Origin: Paenibacillus vietnamensis
Lineage (GTDB): Bacteria > Bacillota > Bacilli > Paenibacillales > Paenibacillaceae
Assembly: GCF_020169515.1 (NCBI RefSeq)
Contig: NZ_JAHMHW010000018.1
Span: 35,103 to 99,102, forward strand
Reading direction: 5' to 3'
Length of the DNA: 64,000 bases
How positions within the stretch are numbered: the stretch's first letter is position 1; every line of letters starts with the position of its first letter. The translations under genes and the position numbers were made by a program. The notes under the pieces are model-generated. The model saw only the letters and a list, made by a program, of their open reading frames with translations. It did no database searches and was not told the origin of the DNA. Below, in pieces: positions 41,717 to 50,418 of this stretch.

Positions 41717-41780
41717 TTGTCTGGCCGAGGAGGAAGGTTCGGGGGGAGCAGACAGCTTGTTGTCCGTTTCTATCATACTC

Positions 41781-41836
41781 AGACACGAAAACAAATCAGG
41801 ACTCTCTTAGAGAAGCCTGGTTTGTTTTCGCGTCTT
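41781..41836. repeat. Long imperfect inverted repeat
   Basis: GAAAACAAATCAGG pairs with CCTGGTTTGTTTTC (one bulge), flanked by AGAC/GTCT and enclosing CTCTC/GAGA. No T-run follows, so it is probably not a simple terminator. Together with the family A repeat it is the only structure I see in the 800-base gap 41290-42108. Confidence 0.6.
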
Positions 41837-42108
41837 GCGCGGCGGGGTTATTTTATGGGATCGGAACCCGGTTTTCTTAGCGCCTCATGATACCAAAAGA
41901 GCAAGGGTCAAAATCATTTAACATCATTTACTATATACAATTACCTTTATCTGATGTAACACATTTTAGTTAAATTTTACAGTGGATTTCATTAAATAAA
42001 TGATAAAACTTTAGAACGATTTTTTCGGGTCAAAGCACCTCATAATTGGGAATATATGCTAGTATAGAATAGAGCACATTTCAAATAAGAATGAGAGAGG
42101 AGCTAATT

Positions 42109-42600
42109 ATGAAACAACTGATCGTCGGAGACGCCATGCATGAACTGAACACTACGCGCCGCATCCTGGAGCGCTTGCCCGAGGAGCATATGACGTGGAA
42201 GCCGCATGTGAAATCGATGACGTTGGGCGGGTTGGTCACGCACCTGATCAACCTGTTAAACTGGCAAGCTGCGATTTTTCTTTACCCGGAATTCGATCTT
42301 TCGACCGTGCCTCAACGCCGGGAAGCTTTGGAAAGACGCGAAGACGTGTTGAAGGAATTCGATGCGAACGTCGACAAGCTTGGAAAGCTGATCGCCGAAT
42401 CTGACGAGAAAACCCTCGGCGAGGAATGGACCTTGCGGAACGGCGACCATATCATCCTGCGCCAGCCGCGGGCGATCGCGCTTCGCACCTTCGGATTAAG
42501 CCACATGGTCCACCACCGGGCGCAGCTTGGGGTTTATTTGCGGCTTCTCGATATTCCGGTGCCGGGCGCCTACGGTCCTTCGGCCGATGACGGCAAGTGA
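42109..42600 (+). CDS. DinB family protein
   Basis: The 163-residue four-helix protein fits the DinB/YfiT superfamily. A metal-binding His is expected in GGLVTHLINLLNW near residue 45 and a second pair in LSHMVHHRAQLGVYLRLLDIPVPG near 130. The superfamily includes thiol-dependent transferases, but most DinB members lack an assigned reaction. ATG 42109 follows AGAGAGGAG; an upstream ATG at 42091 falls ahead of this site. Monocistronic, with a strong terminator downstream. Confidence 0.88.
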   Translation: MKQLIVGDAMHELNTTRRILERLPEEHMTWKPHVKSMTLGGLVTHLINLLNWQAAIFLYPEFDLSTVPQRREALERREDVLKEFDANVDKLGKLIAESDEKTLGEEWTLRNGDHIILRQPRAIALRTFGLSHMVHHRAQLGVYLRLLDIPVPGAYGPSADDGK

Positions 42601-42675
42601 GTAAAGACACGCAGAAAAGTCGTATAGGATCGGCAAGTATTTAATAATGTTTTTGACTGTTCAATAAAAGAAACA

Positions 42676-42718
42676 GCGGCCGAATAAGACGTGAAAATAA
42701 AGTCTTATTCGGCCGCTG
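42676..42718. terminator. Bidirectional terminator with 16-bp perfect arms
   Basis: AGCGGCCGAATAAGAC pairs perfectly with GTCTTATTCGGCCGCT around GTGAAAATAAA. It lies between the convergent DinB and TIMP-like genes. Confidence 0.8.
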
Positions 42719-42740
42719 CTGTTTCGGCCGCTAACTCCAG

Positions 42741-43321
42741 TTATGTGCTCCTTGGCCGTTTTCTTCTTCTCACCAAATAAACCGCCATTCCAGCCACAAG
42801 CGAAGCTGCCCCCGCAACAATATAAATATCAAAATCTTTATCTGTCATAAACCACATTTTATAATCCAGATTAACTTCTTTTCCCGGTTGGAGACCGCCG
42901 GACCCGAGCAGCTTCGTTGCTTCAGACACATCATCCATTTGATAGGTCGCACTGCAAGGACTGCTGAATAGACTCCCTTTGTCCTCATCCTCATACACGT
43001 AAATTAAATAAGATTTCCCTTCCTGAAAATCAAATCCCCAGGTGTAATCGGTCGACACAATGATTTGGGAATTTAACTCCATTTTCCAGCTTTGTTTTAC
43101 TTCGATGAGAATGTTTCTAACGTGTTCTTTCGTTCCTATAAAACCCTCTTGCTTAATGTCACTCTTGACATTCTTAACAACGCCGAAAACTGCTCCATCA
43201 AAATAATCCAATTGCTCATGGGGACCTCCGATCTTTACACAGGACAAAGCCTGAGCCCGAGTGCCGAAGGGATGATTGCGGTCAAACAAAATACGAACAC
43301 GAATAATACCCGCAGCTTCAC
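42741..43321 (-). pseudogene. Secreted TIMP-like (CSC-type) membrane protein, frameshifted after the signal peptide
   Basis: The long frame from 43289 encodes a mature part (ALSCVKIGG, SWKMELNSQIIVST, a second Cys pair, PGKEVNLD) and a C-terminal membrane helix followed by RRRKR. This is the pattern of Bacillus proteins related to tissue inhibitors of metalloproteinases. Its proper start is GTG 43321, with AGAGGTGA upstream, encoding a signal peptide MKLRVLFVFVFCLTAIIPSA, but in a different frame. A single-base shift between about 43260 and 43285 separates the two. Either a genuine inactivating mutation or a sequence error; neither half alone would make a secreted protein. Confidence 0.65.
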
Positions 43322-43341
43322 GTTGTCACCTCTTAGTCACT

Positions 43342-44290
43342 TCAAATCAACTCGCCGCGCAAAGCGCGCCGGCGGTCATGCAGCACTAGCAGGATTATTA
43401 TCCCCATCATCAAACCCAAAATTATGCCGGCCTCCGTGGTCAAGACCCGTGCCAGCGGGTACTCCGGGGAGTATTGCGAATCCGGGCGAATGGCGGAAAA
43501 GAGGTTGTAAGAGAAGAGCATTCCCGACGAGATCCATGCCGCCGCCAGGGGAGGCAGGAACCTCCGCGATCCACGGCGGAATGCAAGCACCAGCAGGCCC
43601 CACGCCCCCACGAAGGCCCAAACGCCGGTACTCAACGTCAGCAGGCGCCACCACACATCCCGGTCATCCAGCATGTCCGGGATGTGTGGTGGCGCCCGCC
43701 GCCCAGAATACCTTGATGAGGCCGAGCAGAATGCAGCCGACCGCAACGAGTCTGGCTAGAGTGATTTGTAACTGCCGGGTGTGTCCCGGCAGTTCCGCGT
43801 AGTCGGTCGGACCGCCCAGCGCCTCGGGCCACCGCGCCTTGGCGTACCCTGCCAGGGCAAGCGGCAGGCAAATGCCGACTCCAACCAGCGAGATGATGAC
43901 GAAGATCTGCTCGTATGCCCAGAAGTCGGCGGCGCCTGCTCCCTTGTCCCGGTTTATGGCGGCCGGGCCGAGCACCGGCGCCAGCAACAACATGGGGACG
44001 AGCAGTCCGGTGCCCAACCACACGGGCAGGGCCACCAGCCACGCGGGCAGCCGCTCACCCCACGGCCTGCTGAACGCCAACGCCAGCAGGATACCGACCG
44101 CAGCGACAACCGCGGTTGCTGCGTTGATCGCGCGCCAACTGGCTTCGCCCATTTGCTCGGTCGGAAGGAAGAGACCGATTGTCCAGATAATTTTGATCAG
44201 CAGATACGGCGTCACCGCTATGGCGGCACCATAACCAAAGATTCTACGCAGCTTCATTATTCGTGAGGACCGCTGCTCTGCCATTGTCAT
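43342..44290 (-). pseudogene. Multi-helix membrane protein of unknown function, split by a frameshift
   Basis: Frame 1 (44290 to 43664) begins MTMAEQRSSRIM and gives about four membrane helices; it ends in a stop inside a hairpin loop. Frame 2 (usable from about 43676 to 43342) continues LDDRDVWWRLLTLSTG and two to three more helices, ending RRALRGELI. Together they make one protein of roughly 310 residues. The high GC and the style of the helices recall actinobacterial membrane proteins, which suggests transfer, but this is an impression. The break coincides with a perfect 20-bp inverted repeat (43644-43696). Confidence 0.65.
43644..43696. repeat. Perfect 20-bp inverted repeat at the frameshift site
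   Basis: GGCGCCACCACACATCCCGG (43644-43663) and its exact reverse complement (43677-43696) flank a 13-base loop that contains the stop codon of frame 1. The structure lies wholly inside coding sequence. Confidence 0.9.
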
Positions 44291-44374
44291 GCCGTCACCA
44301 CCTGCTTTTTTTGTAATTTCAAAAAATATTTGTAATTACATTTTTGTTTAGTGTTTAGCTTTGCGAAGCCTACT

Positions 44375-45088
44375 TTAATAGACGATTTTGTACATAGGGT
44401 TGTTGCATGCCCGTAATAAATTGTTCAAAACATCCCTCACTTCAAACAAGTCCTTGCATATGTAGTCCGGGATTATACCATCAGGCGTTCTTTTATGGAA
44501 CCTATTCAGCCAAATCGCTTTGATCCCCACATTCTGTGCCCCGCTTACATCACTTGATAGAGAATCTCCAATATGAATAACCTCGTTTGAATTTAAATTA
44601 AATCTTCGTAGAGCTTCTTGAAATAACTCCGGATTAGGTTTGTAGGACTTAACGTCCTCACTGGTTATTACATCATTAACATGGATACCATGGTATCTTT
44701 TTGCTTCATGGATGTCCTTGGTATCTATGTTAGAGAGGATAACTGTCGTTAGTCCATGTAACGATTGTAAAAAAGGTTTTGTGTCGTCGAAAATTTCAGG
44801 CTTTTGCCAATGGTCGAATTGGATCTGTATAATGTCTTCCGCAACACAGCTTGAATTGTAGTTCTGTATGGTCTCTGAAAGGGAGGAAATTCCCAGGTTT
44901 CGCTGTGTTTTGAAAGTATCGCCATAACTATTGCGAAATGCTGCCGACAATACTTTCCACCAATAATCCCCAATATCCTTGACCTCGCAGATTGTTTTTG
45001 ATGACGATCTTACATGCTCACAAACAATAGGGATCATTTCATCATCTTCATAAACAAGGGTGCCATAGAAATCCAGGAATATTTCCAT
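44375..45088 (-). CDS. HAD-superfamily hydrolase
   Basis: The 237-residue protein has the haloacid dehalogenase motifs: motif I FLDFYGTLV at residues 4-12 (nucleophile Asp; the usual second Asp is replaced by Tyr, as in several dehalogenase-like members), motif II LSNID near 117, motif III Lys in SYKPNPELF near 150 and motif IV IHIGDSLSSDVSGAQNVG near 172. Loss of the second motif I Asp weakens the case for a phosphatase and leans toward a dehalogenase-type or atypical role. GGAGGT precedes ATG 45088. It is intact, although genes on both sides carry frameshifts. Confidence 0.85.
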   Translation of the reverse strand: MEIFLDFYGTLVYEDDEMIPIVCEHVRSSSKTICEVKDIGDYWWKVLSAAFRNSYGDTFKTQRNLGISSLSETIQNYNSSCVAEDIIQIQFDHWQKPEIFDDTKPFLQSLHGLTTVILSNIDTKDIHEAKRYHGIHVNDVITSEDVKSYKPNPELFQEALRRFNLNSNEVIHIGDSLSSDVSGAQNVGIKAIWLNRFHKRTPDGIIPDYICKDLFEVRDVLNNLLRACNNPMYKIVY

Positions 45089-45212
45089 TAAGGACCTCCG
45101 CGAAAAACTGCCAAATCGTATTAGGAGGTCGACCTGAAAGTTTTAAATGACCTCATAAATTGATTTGGCCGTTTCTTTTGACGGTTTTAACGGTTCGCTC
45201 GGACCGTTCGCC

Positions 45213-45616
45213 TTATTCCGCTTTCGGTTCCGCCGTAATCATCCATAGTACGCCGAATCGATCCTTAAGCTCGCCCAAGAAGATACCGAACGGCTGAAAT
45301 TCGAACGGATATTTCACTTGGCCGGCTTCAGCGAGATTCAAGAACGCTTTGCGCCCTCGGCTTCGGACTGAAATTCGAGAGACAGATACACGCCGGTTCC
45401 ATGCTGAAACGGTTCTATTGCATCGGCCATAAAGATGTTGCTGCTGCCGGGCAGGGCCACACACATATGCATGATTTTGTCCTTGTACTCGTTCTGCGCT
45501 CCCATTGCCTCTTCATGGGTAATGACGGAAACAATTTCGCCTCCTAGCGCATTCACATAAAACTCCGCTTGTTTCTTGCATCCTCCGACATGAGATACGG
45601 CTTCAACGCTCCCATT
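45213..45616 (-). pseudogene. VOC family (PhnB/glyoxalase-like) protein with two frameshifts
   Basis: Three frames must be joined to read one VOC protein. ATG 45616 starts MGALKPYLMSEDAR; the frame then shifts near 45574 to QAEFYVNALGGEIVSV... and EFQSEAEG, and shifts again near 45353 to RKAFLNLAEAGQVKYPFE... ending WMITAEPKAE. Each join needs one inserted base. The result matches the PhnB-like family in length (about 134 residues) and order. A GAAAGGA site precedes the start. Inactivated in this sequence unless the shifts are sequencing errors. Confidence 0.75.
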
Positions 45617-45832
45617 TGCAAACATCCTTTCTTATTTAGGTTTTGGACTGGCCTTACGTTTAAAATATCATAGCCGCAAGGACGGCGTTGTTTCTTCTCG
45701 ATTGCTATATGCTTTTGTAAAAAACACATTGACAGCATCGCGCTTTCTTGTTATGTTAATGCCAACTAATATACTGTGAATATACGGAATAACGATATTG
45801 ACCCCATTACGTAAGGTCGACCGTTCCGACGG

Positions 45833-45866
45833 AGGCATTCTCACACCATGAGAATGCCTTTTTTTG
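45833..45866 (+). terminator. Leader terminator upstream of the sulfonate-type ABC operon
   Basis: AGGCATTCTC pairs with GAGAATGCCT around ACACCAT, followed by seven T, ending about 35 bases before the first gene. A smaller hairpin (GTCG...CGAC) lies just upstream. A terminator at this spot suggests transcription attenuation; I could not match the leader to a known riboswitch. The remaining part of 45617-45901 shows nothing else. Confidence 0.65.
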
Positions 45867-45901
45867 TTCCTATTTAATGGACGAGAGAAAGGATGAAGCT
45901 T

Positions 45902-46678
45902 ATGAGCACGTTACTCGACATCCGGCAGCTCAGCAAAACTTTTCATTCAGGCAAAGGCTCCGTTTCGGCTCTTCAAAATATCAATCTGGCGGTGAAAGAA
46001 GGGGAATTCATCACCGTCATCGGCCCGAGCGGCTGCGGAAAAAGCACGCTGCTCAAAATCGTAGCCGGTCTCGACGTCGAATATGACGGCAGCGTGAAGC
46101 TGAATGACCGGGATGTGACCGGGCCGGGCATTGAGAAGGGATTTATTTTTCAAGAGCCCCGCTTGTTCCCTTGGCTGACGGTCGAGAAAAACATCGCTGC
46201 CGATTTGTCCCTGCATAAACCGGAAATCCGTAAAAAGGTGGATGAGCTGATCGAGCTTGTACGTTTGAAGGGATTCGAAAAATCGTATCCGCGCGAGCTG
46301 TCCGGAGGGATGGCCCAAAGGGTAGCTATAGCCCGGGCGCTGCTCCGCAATCCGAAGGTATTGCTGCTCGATGAGCCCTTCGGCGCGCTTGACGCCTTCA
46401 CGAGAGCGCATATGCAGGAGGTGCTTCTCGATATTTGGCAGCAGAACAAAACGACGATGATTTTTGTCACTCATGACATTGACGAAGCGGTATTTCTGGC
46501 CAACCGGATCGTTATTTTAAAGCCGCGTCCCGGAACCGTTCAGAAAATTGTCCCCGTGGAGCTGTTGTTTCCCCGTAAAAAATCGAGTGCCGCCTTTCAG
46601 GAGCTGCGATTTAAGGTAATCGGCGAATTCGAGAAAATCGAGGAACTGGAGCTGGTCGACAATGGCGCAGGCATCTAG
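45902..46678 (+). CDS. ABC importer ATP-binding protein, nitrate/sulfonate/taurine type
   Basis: The protein of about 258 residues has Walker A GPSGCGKST near 41-49, Q-loop FQEPRLFPW, signature LSGGMAQRVAIARAL near 138, Walker B VLLLDEPFGALDA and H-loop THDIDEA: the SsuB/TauB/NrtD subfamily. ATG 45902 is nine bases after GAAAGG, while ATG 45893 would abut that site. It is first in an operon with two SsuC-like permeases, an FAD oxidoreductase, a ferredoxin and a binding protein. Confidence 0.92.
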   Translation: MSTLLDIRQLSKTFHSGKGSVSALQNINLAVKEGEFITVIGPSGCGKSTLLKIVAGLDVEYDGSVKLNDRDVTGPGIEKGFIFQEPRLFPWLTVEKNIAADLSLHKPEIRKKVDELIELVRLKGFEKSYPRELSGGMAQRVAIARALLRNPKVLLLDEPFGALDAFTRAHMQEVLLDIWQQNKTTMIFVTHDIDEAVFLANRIVILKPRPGTVQKIVPVELLFPRKKSSAAFQELRFKVIGEFEKIEELELVDNGAGI

Positions 46679-46704
46679 CGGCCAAAAGAAAGGGAGGTAC
46701 TGGA

Positions 46705-47505
46705 ATGAGCGCATCGACCGATATGACGAAGCCCGGAGGCTACAAGCGAACGACGGTTTTTCTGCTGGGTTCGATTCTCCCCCTCGCGCTTCTTGTTTTC
46801 TGGCAGGTGCTGGGCGGACTTGGGGTTATCTCGACCTTGTTGTTCCCTACGCCTGTAACGATTGCCAAAGCTTTCGGCAAGCTTGCCGCCACAGGTGAGC
46901 TGTGGGAGCACTTCCGGATCAGCGTTGCCCGCGCGGCGCTTGGTTTTATTCTTGGCGGCGGGTTCGGGCTTCTGTGCGGTATTCTTGCAGGACTGTTCCG
47001 CCGGACGGAGCGGGCATTCGATCCAACCATACAGATGCTTCGGATGGTTCCGAGCCTGGCGGTAGCGCCGCTGTTCGTCATCTGGTTCGGAATCGGGGAA
47101 GAATCGAAAGTGCTGCTTATTGCCAAAGGCGCCTTTTTTCCGCTGTATATCAATGCCTTTCTCGGTATCCGCAATGTAGACAACAAGCTGTTTGAAGTGG
47201 CGAGGGTGCTCGGCTTCAGCCGGCTTAAGCAGCTGATCCGGCTTGTCATTCCGGCGGCGCTGCCGAACATCCTTCTGGGTGTGCGCCTCTCGGTCGGAAT
47301 CTCTTGGCTCGGACTGGTTGTAGCGGAGCTCATGGCCTCTACCTCGGGAATCGGCTACCTGATGTCGGATGCGAGGCAGTTCAGCAAGACGCCGGTCGTG
47401 TTTGTCGGCATTATCATTTTCGCAGTCGTGGGGAAGCTGGCCGATTCACTCGTCCGTCTGATGGAACGCAGGTGGCTGAAGTGGCGCGACAATTATCAAG
47501 GCTAG
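46705..47505 (+). CDS. ABC importer permease, SsuC/TauC type (copy 1)
   Basis: The 266-residue permease has six membrane helices and the family EAA loop (LFEVARVLGFSRLKQLIRLVIPAALPNI) near 165. Other SsuC features are LLFPTPVTIAKAFGKL at the N-terminus, LRMVPSLAVAPLFVIWFGIGEESKV in the middle and LGLVVAELMASTSGIGYLMSDAR near 205. GGGAGGT precedes the start. The next gene is a second, diverged permease of the same type. Confidence 0.9.
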   Translation: MSASTDMTKPGGYKRTTVFLLGSILPLALLVFWQVLGGLGVISTLLFPTPVTIAKAFGKLAATGELWEHFRISVARAALGFILGGGFGLLCGILAGLFRRTERAFDPTIQMLRMVPSLAVAPLFVIWFGIGEESKVLLIAKGAFFPLYINAFLGIRNVDNKLFEVARVLGFSRLKQLIRLVIPAALPNILLGVRLSVGISWLGLVVAELMASTSGIGYLMSDARQFSKTPVVFVGIIIFAVVGKLADSLVRLMERRWLKWRDNYQG

Positions 47506-47520
47506 GAGGAATGCATCGTT

Positions 47521-48366
47521 ATGAGCAACCGGGCGGAAATGCTTGTCCAGCCGATAAGAAGAACAAAGGAACGGAAATCCTCTTGGTCCGGCTTGAAATG
47601 GAAAGCTAGATTAAATGATTCTATGATCGGAGCGATTCTTCCTGTAATGATAGTGATGGTCTGGCAGCTTGCGGGCAAGCTCGGGCTGATTTCAACCTTC
47701 TTCCTTCCCACGCCGGCCATGATTCTGGAGTCATTTAAAGAGATGATCCTGTCAGGCGAATTAGCCGTCAATTTGAGCATCAGCATACAGCGGGCGGCAG
47801 CCGGCTTCGCCATAGGGGGCAGCTTGGGCCTGCTGTTCGGCCTGCTCGTCGGATTTTCCCGGAAAGCGGAGCATACGCTCGATCCAAGCTTCCAAATGCT
47901 GCGAATGGTGCCGCATCTGGCGCTTGCGCCGCTCATCATTTTATGGTTCGGATTCGGTGAGACGTCCAAAGTGTTCATTATCGCAAACGGGGCGTTCTTC
48001 CCGATGTATATCAACACGTTCGCGGGAATACGCAGCGTAGATAACCGCCTCTTCGACGTCGCGGGCGTGCTGGAATTCAGCCGGTTTAAACAAATTACAC
48101 GTCTCATCTTACCCGCCGCTTTGCCGAATATCCTGCTCGGAGTGAGGCTTTCCCTGGCCGTCTCATGGCTCGGCCTCGTTGTCGCCGAGTTGATCGGTTC
48201 GCAATCGGGTATCGGATTTCTGATCAACATCGGCAAGCAGAACTCGACGACGGAAGTTATTTTTGTCGGGGTCCTTATTTTCGCAATCGTCGGCAAGCTG
48301 TTCGATTCCTTCGTGCGGTTGTTGGAACGGCGCTGGCTGCACTGGAGGGACAGTTACAAGGGATAA
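47521..48366 (+). CDS. ABC importer permease, SsuC/TauC type (copy 2)
   Basis: The 281-residue permease is a paralogue of its neighbour with the same segment order (FFLPTPAMILESFKEM, LRMVPHLALAPLIILWFGFGETSKV, LFDVAGVLEFSRFKQITRLILPAALPNI, LGLVVAELIGSQSGIGFLINIGKQ). Two different permeases beside one ATPase and one binding protein point to a heterodimeric channel, whereas classic SsuABC uses a single permease. TAGGAGGAATG precedes the start; 15 bases separate it from copy 1. Confidence 0.9.
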   Translation: MSNRAEMLVQPIRRTKERKSSWSGLKWKARLNDSMIGAILPVMIVMVWQLAGKLGLISTFFLPTPAMILESFKEMILSGELAVNLSISIQRAAAGFAIGGSLGLLFGLLVGFSRKAEHTLDPSFQMLRMVPHLALAPLIILWFGFGETSKVFIIANGAFFPMYINTFAGIRSVDNRLFDVAGVLEFSRFKQITRLILPAALPNILLGVRLSLAVSWLGLVVAELIGSQSGIGFLINIGKQNSTTEVIFVGVLIFAIVGKLFDSFVRLLERRWLHWRDSYKG

Positions 48367-48441
48367 GCCGGGCTGGTTCCGTTTGCCGAAGAGGCAGATG
48401 TGCTCCATAGATCAATAATGAAAAAATAGGAGGCAAGGAGA

Positions 48442-50052
48442 ATGAGTGTAGCGAGTGTAAAGGCGGCCGATCTTCAGTTGGTTGCCGATGTATTGGTCAT
48501 TGGCGGGGGACCTGCGGGCACGTGGGCGGCGATTACGGCGGCATCCAAAGGTGCGAAGGTAGTGCTTGTGGATAAAGGATACTGCGGATCGAGCGGCGCC
48601 ACGGCGCCTTCGGGTACGGGGGTGTGGTACGTCAAGCCGGACGCAGAGCTGCGTGAAGAGGCAAAGCAAAGCCGTTTCGGGCTGGGAGGCCATCTGGCGG
48701 AAAATAGCTGGATGGATCGGGTGCTCGACCGGACCTACGAGAACATGAACAAAATCGCTGAATGGGGTTATCCGTTTCCGAATGATGAGAACGGCACCCA
48801 ATACCGGAGGGGGCTTCAAGGGCCGGAATATATGAAGCTGATGCGCAAAAAGGCGCAGAAATCCGGCGTTAAAATTTTGGACCACAGTCCCGCGCTCGAA
48901 CTGCTGGCGGATGAGCATGGCGTTGGCGGAGCGACCGGCGTCCGTACGCAAGCGGGGGGCACCTGGACCGTGCACGCAGGGGCGGTCGTTATCGCCTCCG
49001 GCGGATGCGCCTTCCTCAGCAAGGCGCTTGGCTGCAACGTACTGACGGGAGACGGATACTTGCTCGCCGCGGAAGCCGGAGCGGAGCTTTCGGGAATGGA
49101 ATTTTCGAATGCTTACGCGATTTCACCCACATTCTCGTCGGTGACCAAAACGGCCTATTACAAATACGCCAGCTTCTATTATGAGGACGGTTCGGTTGTG
49201 GAAGGAGCGGGATCGCAGAAGGGCCGTTCGATTATCGCCCGCAACTTACAGCAAGGAAGGCAAGTATATGCGAGACTCGATCAGGCTCCGGAAGATATTC
49301 AGCCGCTGCTGCGCGTCGGGCAGACCAACTTCTTCCTGCCGTTCGACCGGCTCGGCATCGATCCGTTCAAAGACAAGTTCCCGGTCACGCTCCGTTTGGA
49401 AGGAACCGTACGGGGTACCGGAGGCATTCATATCGCCGGCGAGCACTGCGCCACCAAAGTGCCCGGATTATATGCCGCCGGCGACGCCGCAACACGCGAG
49501 CTGATCTGCGGCGGCTTCACCGGCGGCGGAAGCCATAATGCGGCTTGGGCAATGTCATCGGGATCGTTCGCAGGTGAAGGGGCGGCCGTCTATGCTCTAA
49601 ACCTCGGCTTGAAAAAGGAATTCCGCCGTTTGAAAGGCTTATCCTCCTCTCCGCTTTCCGCCAAAGCGGCGGATCAATCCGCATCACGCAAGACGGAGGA
49701 ATACGTTCGTTCCGTCCAGGAGGAAGTGATGCCGTACGATCGCAACCTGTTCAGAACGGAGAAAGGGCTGGATGGTTCGATCGAACGCCTCGACGGGATC
49801 TGGAACGAGCTGCGCAGCAAAGCCGTAACCCTGGATTCCGATGGGGTCAAAACCCGCGAAGCGGCGGCCATGACCGCGACCGCGCGTTGGATGTATCATT
49901 CGGCACGCGTTCGTACCGAAACGAGAGGAATGCACAAACGGGAAGACTTCCCGCAATTGGACAATGAGCAGCATCACCGGTTGGTCAGCGGCGGGCTGGA
50001 TCAGGTATGGGTCAAGCCGCAGGAAGTTCAGAAGGAGGCCGTCATCCATTGA
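48442..50052 (+). CDS. FAD-dependent oxidoreductase, fumarate reductase/APS reductase alpha-like
   Basis: The 536-residue flavoprotein starts with a dinucleotide-binding motif DVLVIGGGPAGTWAAITAASKGAKVVLVDKG. It continues with the fumarate reductase/succinate dehydrogenase/AprA family features: SSGATAPSGTG near 52, AVVIASGG near 190, GDGYLLAAEAGAEL, RGTGGIHIAGEHCATKVPGLYAAGDAA near 330 and a helical C-terminal domain. A ferredoxin gene follows with a TTGA overlap, a pairing like AprA/AprB. Placement among sulfonate-type transporter genes suggests oxidation or reduction of an imported sulfur or nitrogen compound; the reaction is unknown. AGGAGGCAAGGAG precedes the start. Confidence 0.85.
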   Translation: MSVASVKAADLQLVADVLVIGGGPAGTWAAITAASKGAKVVLVDKGYCGSSGATAPSGTGVWYVKPDAELREEAKQSRFGLGGHLAENSWMDRVLDRTYENMNKIAEWGYPFPNDENGTQYRRGLQGPEYMKLMRKKAQKSGVKILDHSPALELLADEHGVGGATGVRTQAGGTWTVHAGAVVIASGGCAFLSKALGCNVLTGDGYLLAAEAGAELSGMEFSNAYAISPTFSSVTKTAYYKYASFYYEDGSVVEGAGSQKGRSIIARNLQQGRQVYARLDQAPEDIQPLLRVGQTNFFLPFDRLGIDPFKDKFPVTLRLEGTVRGTGGIHIAGEHCATKVPGLYAAGDAATRELICGGFTGGGSHNAAWAMSSGSFAGEGAAVYALNLGLKKEFRRLKGLSSSPLSAKAADQSASRKTEEYVRSVQEEVMPYDRNLFRTEKGLDGSIERLDGIWNELRSKAVTLDSDGVKTREAAAMTATARWMYHSARVRTETRGMHKREDFPQLDNEQHHRLVSGGLDQVWVKPQEVQKEAVIH

Positions 50053-50381
50053 TTGAAATCATCAGCGAATCCAAATGCGTCTCTTGTAACCAGTGTGTTC
50101 ATGTATGCCCTACGAATGTTTTTGACCGCGTAGAGAACGGCATCCCGGTCATCGCGCGGCAAAGCGACTGCCAAACCTGCTTTATGTGCGAGCTGTATTG
50201 CCCGGTAGATGCGCTCTATGTGTCGCCGGATGCGGAAGCTGCCATTCAAATAAGCGAGAAGGAGGTTGAGCAGCAGGGGCTGCTAGGCGGCTACCGGGAG
50301 AAGGTCGGCTGGGGACCGGGAAGAAAGCCTGTGTCCAGTCATGAATATATGTATCAATTGGCTGTGAAAACAAGATTTTAA
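50049..50381 (+). CDS. Two-[4Fe-4S] ferredoxin-type protein, AprB-like partner
   Basis: The 110-residue protein has two cluster motifs, CVSCNQCVHVCP near residue 10 and CQTCFMCELYCP near 40, enough for two [4Fe-4S] centres, followed by a basic tail. TTG 50049 overlaps the flavoprotein stop and is ten bases after GAAGGAGG, so translation is coupled. It probably passes electrons to or from the flavoprotein, as AprB does for AprA. Confidence 0.9.
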   Translation: MIEIISESKCVSCNQCVHVCPTNVFDRVENGIPVIARQSDCQTCFMCELYCPVDALYVSPDAEAAIQISEKEVEQQGLLGGYREKVGWGPGRKPVSSHEYMYQLAVKTRF

Positions 50382-50418
50382 CGAACGTGTGCGGAGACTG
50401 GAGAGGAGAGAAACAGAG

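Noticed and set aside
45780..45870. T-box or SAM riboswitch ahead of the sulfonate-type operon
   Set aside because: None of the conserved T-box or S-box sequence blocks is visible; only a plain terminator hairpin is supported.
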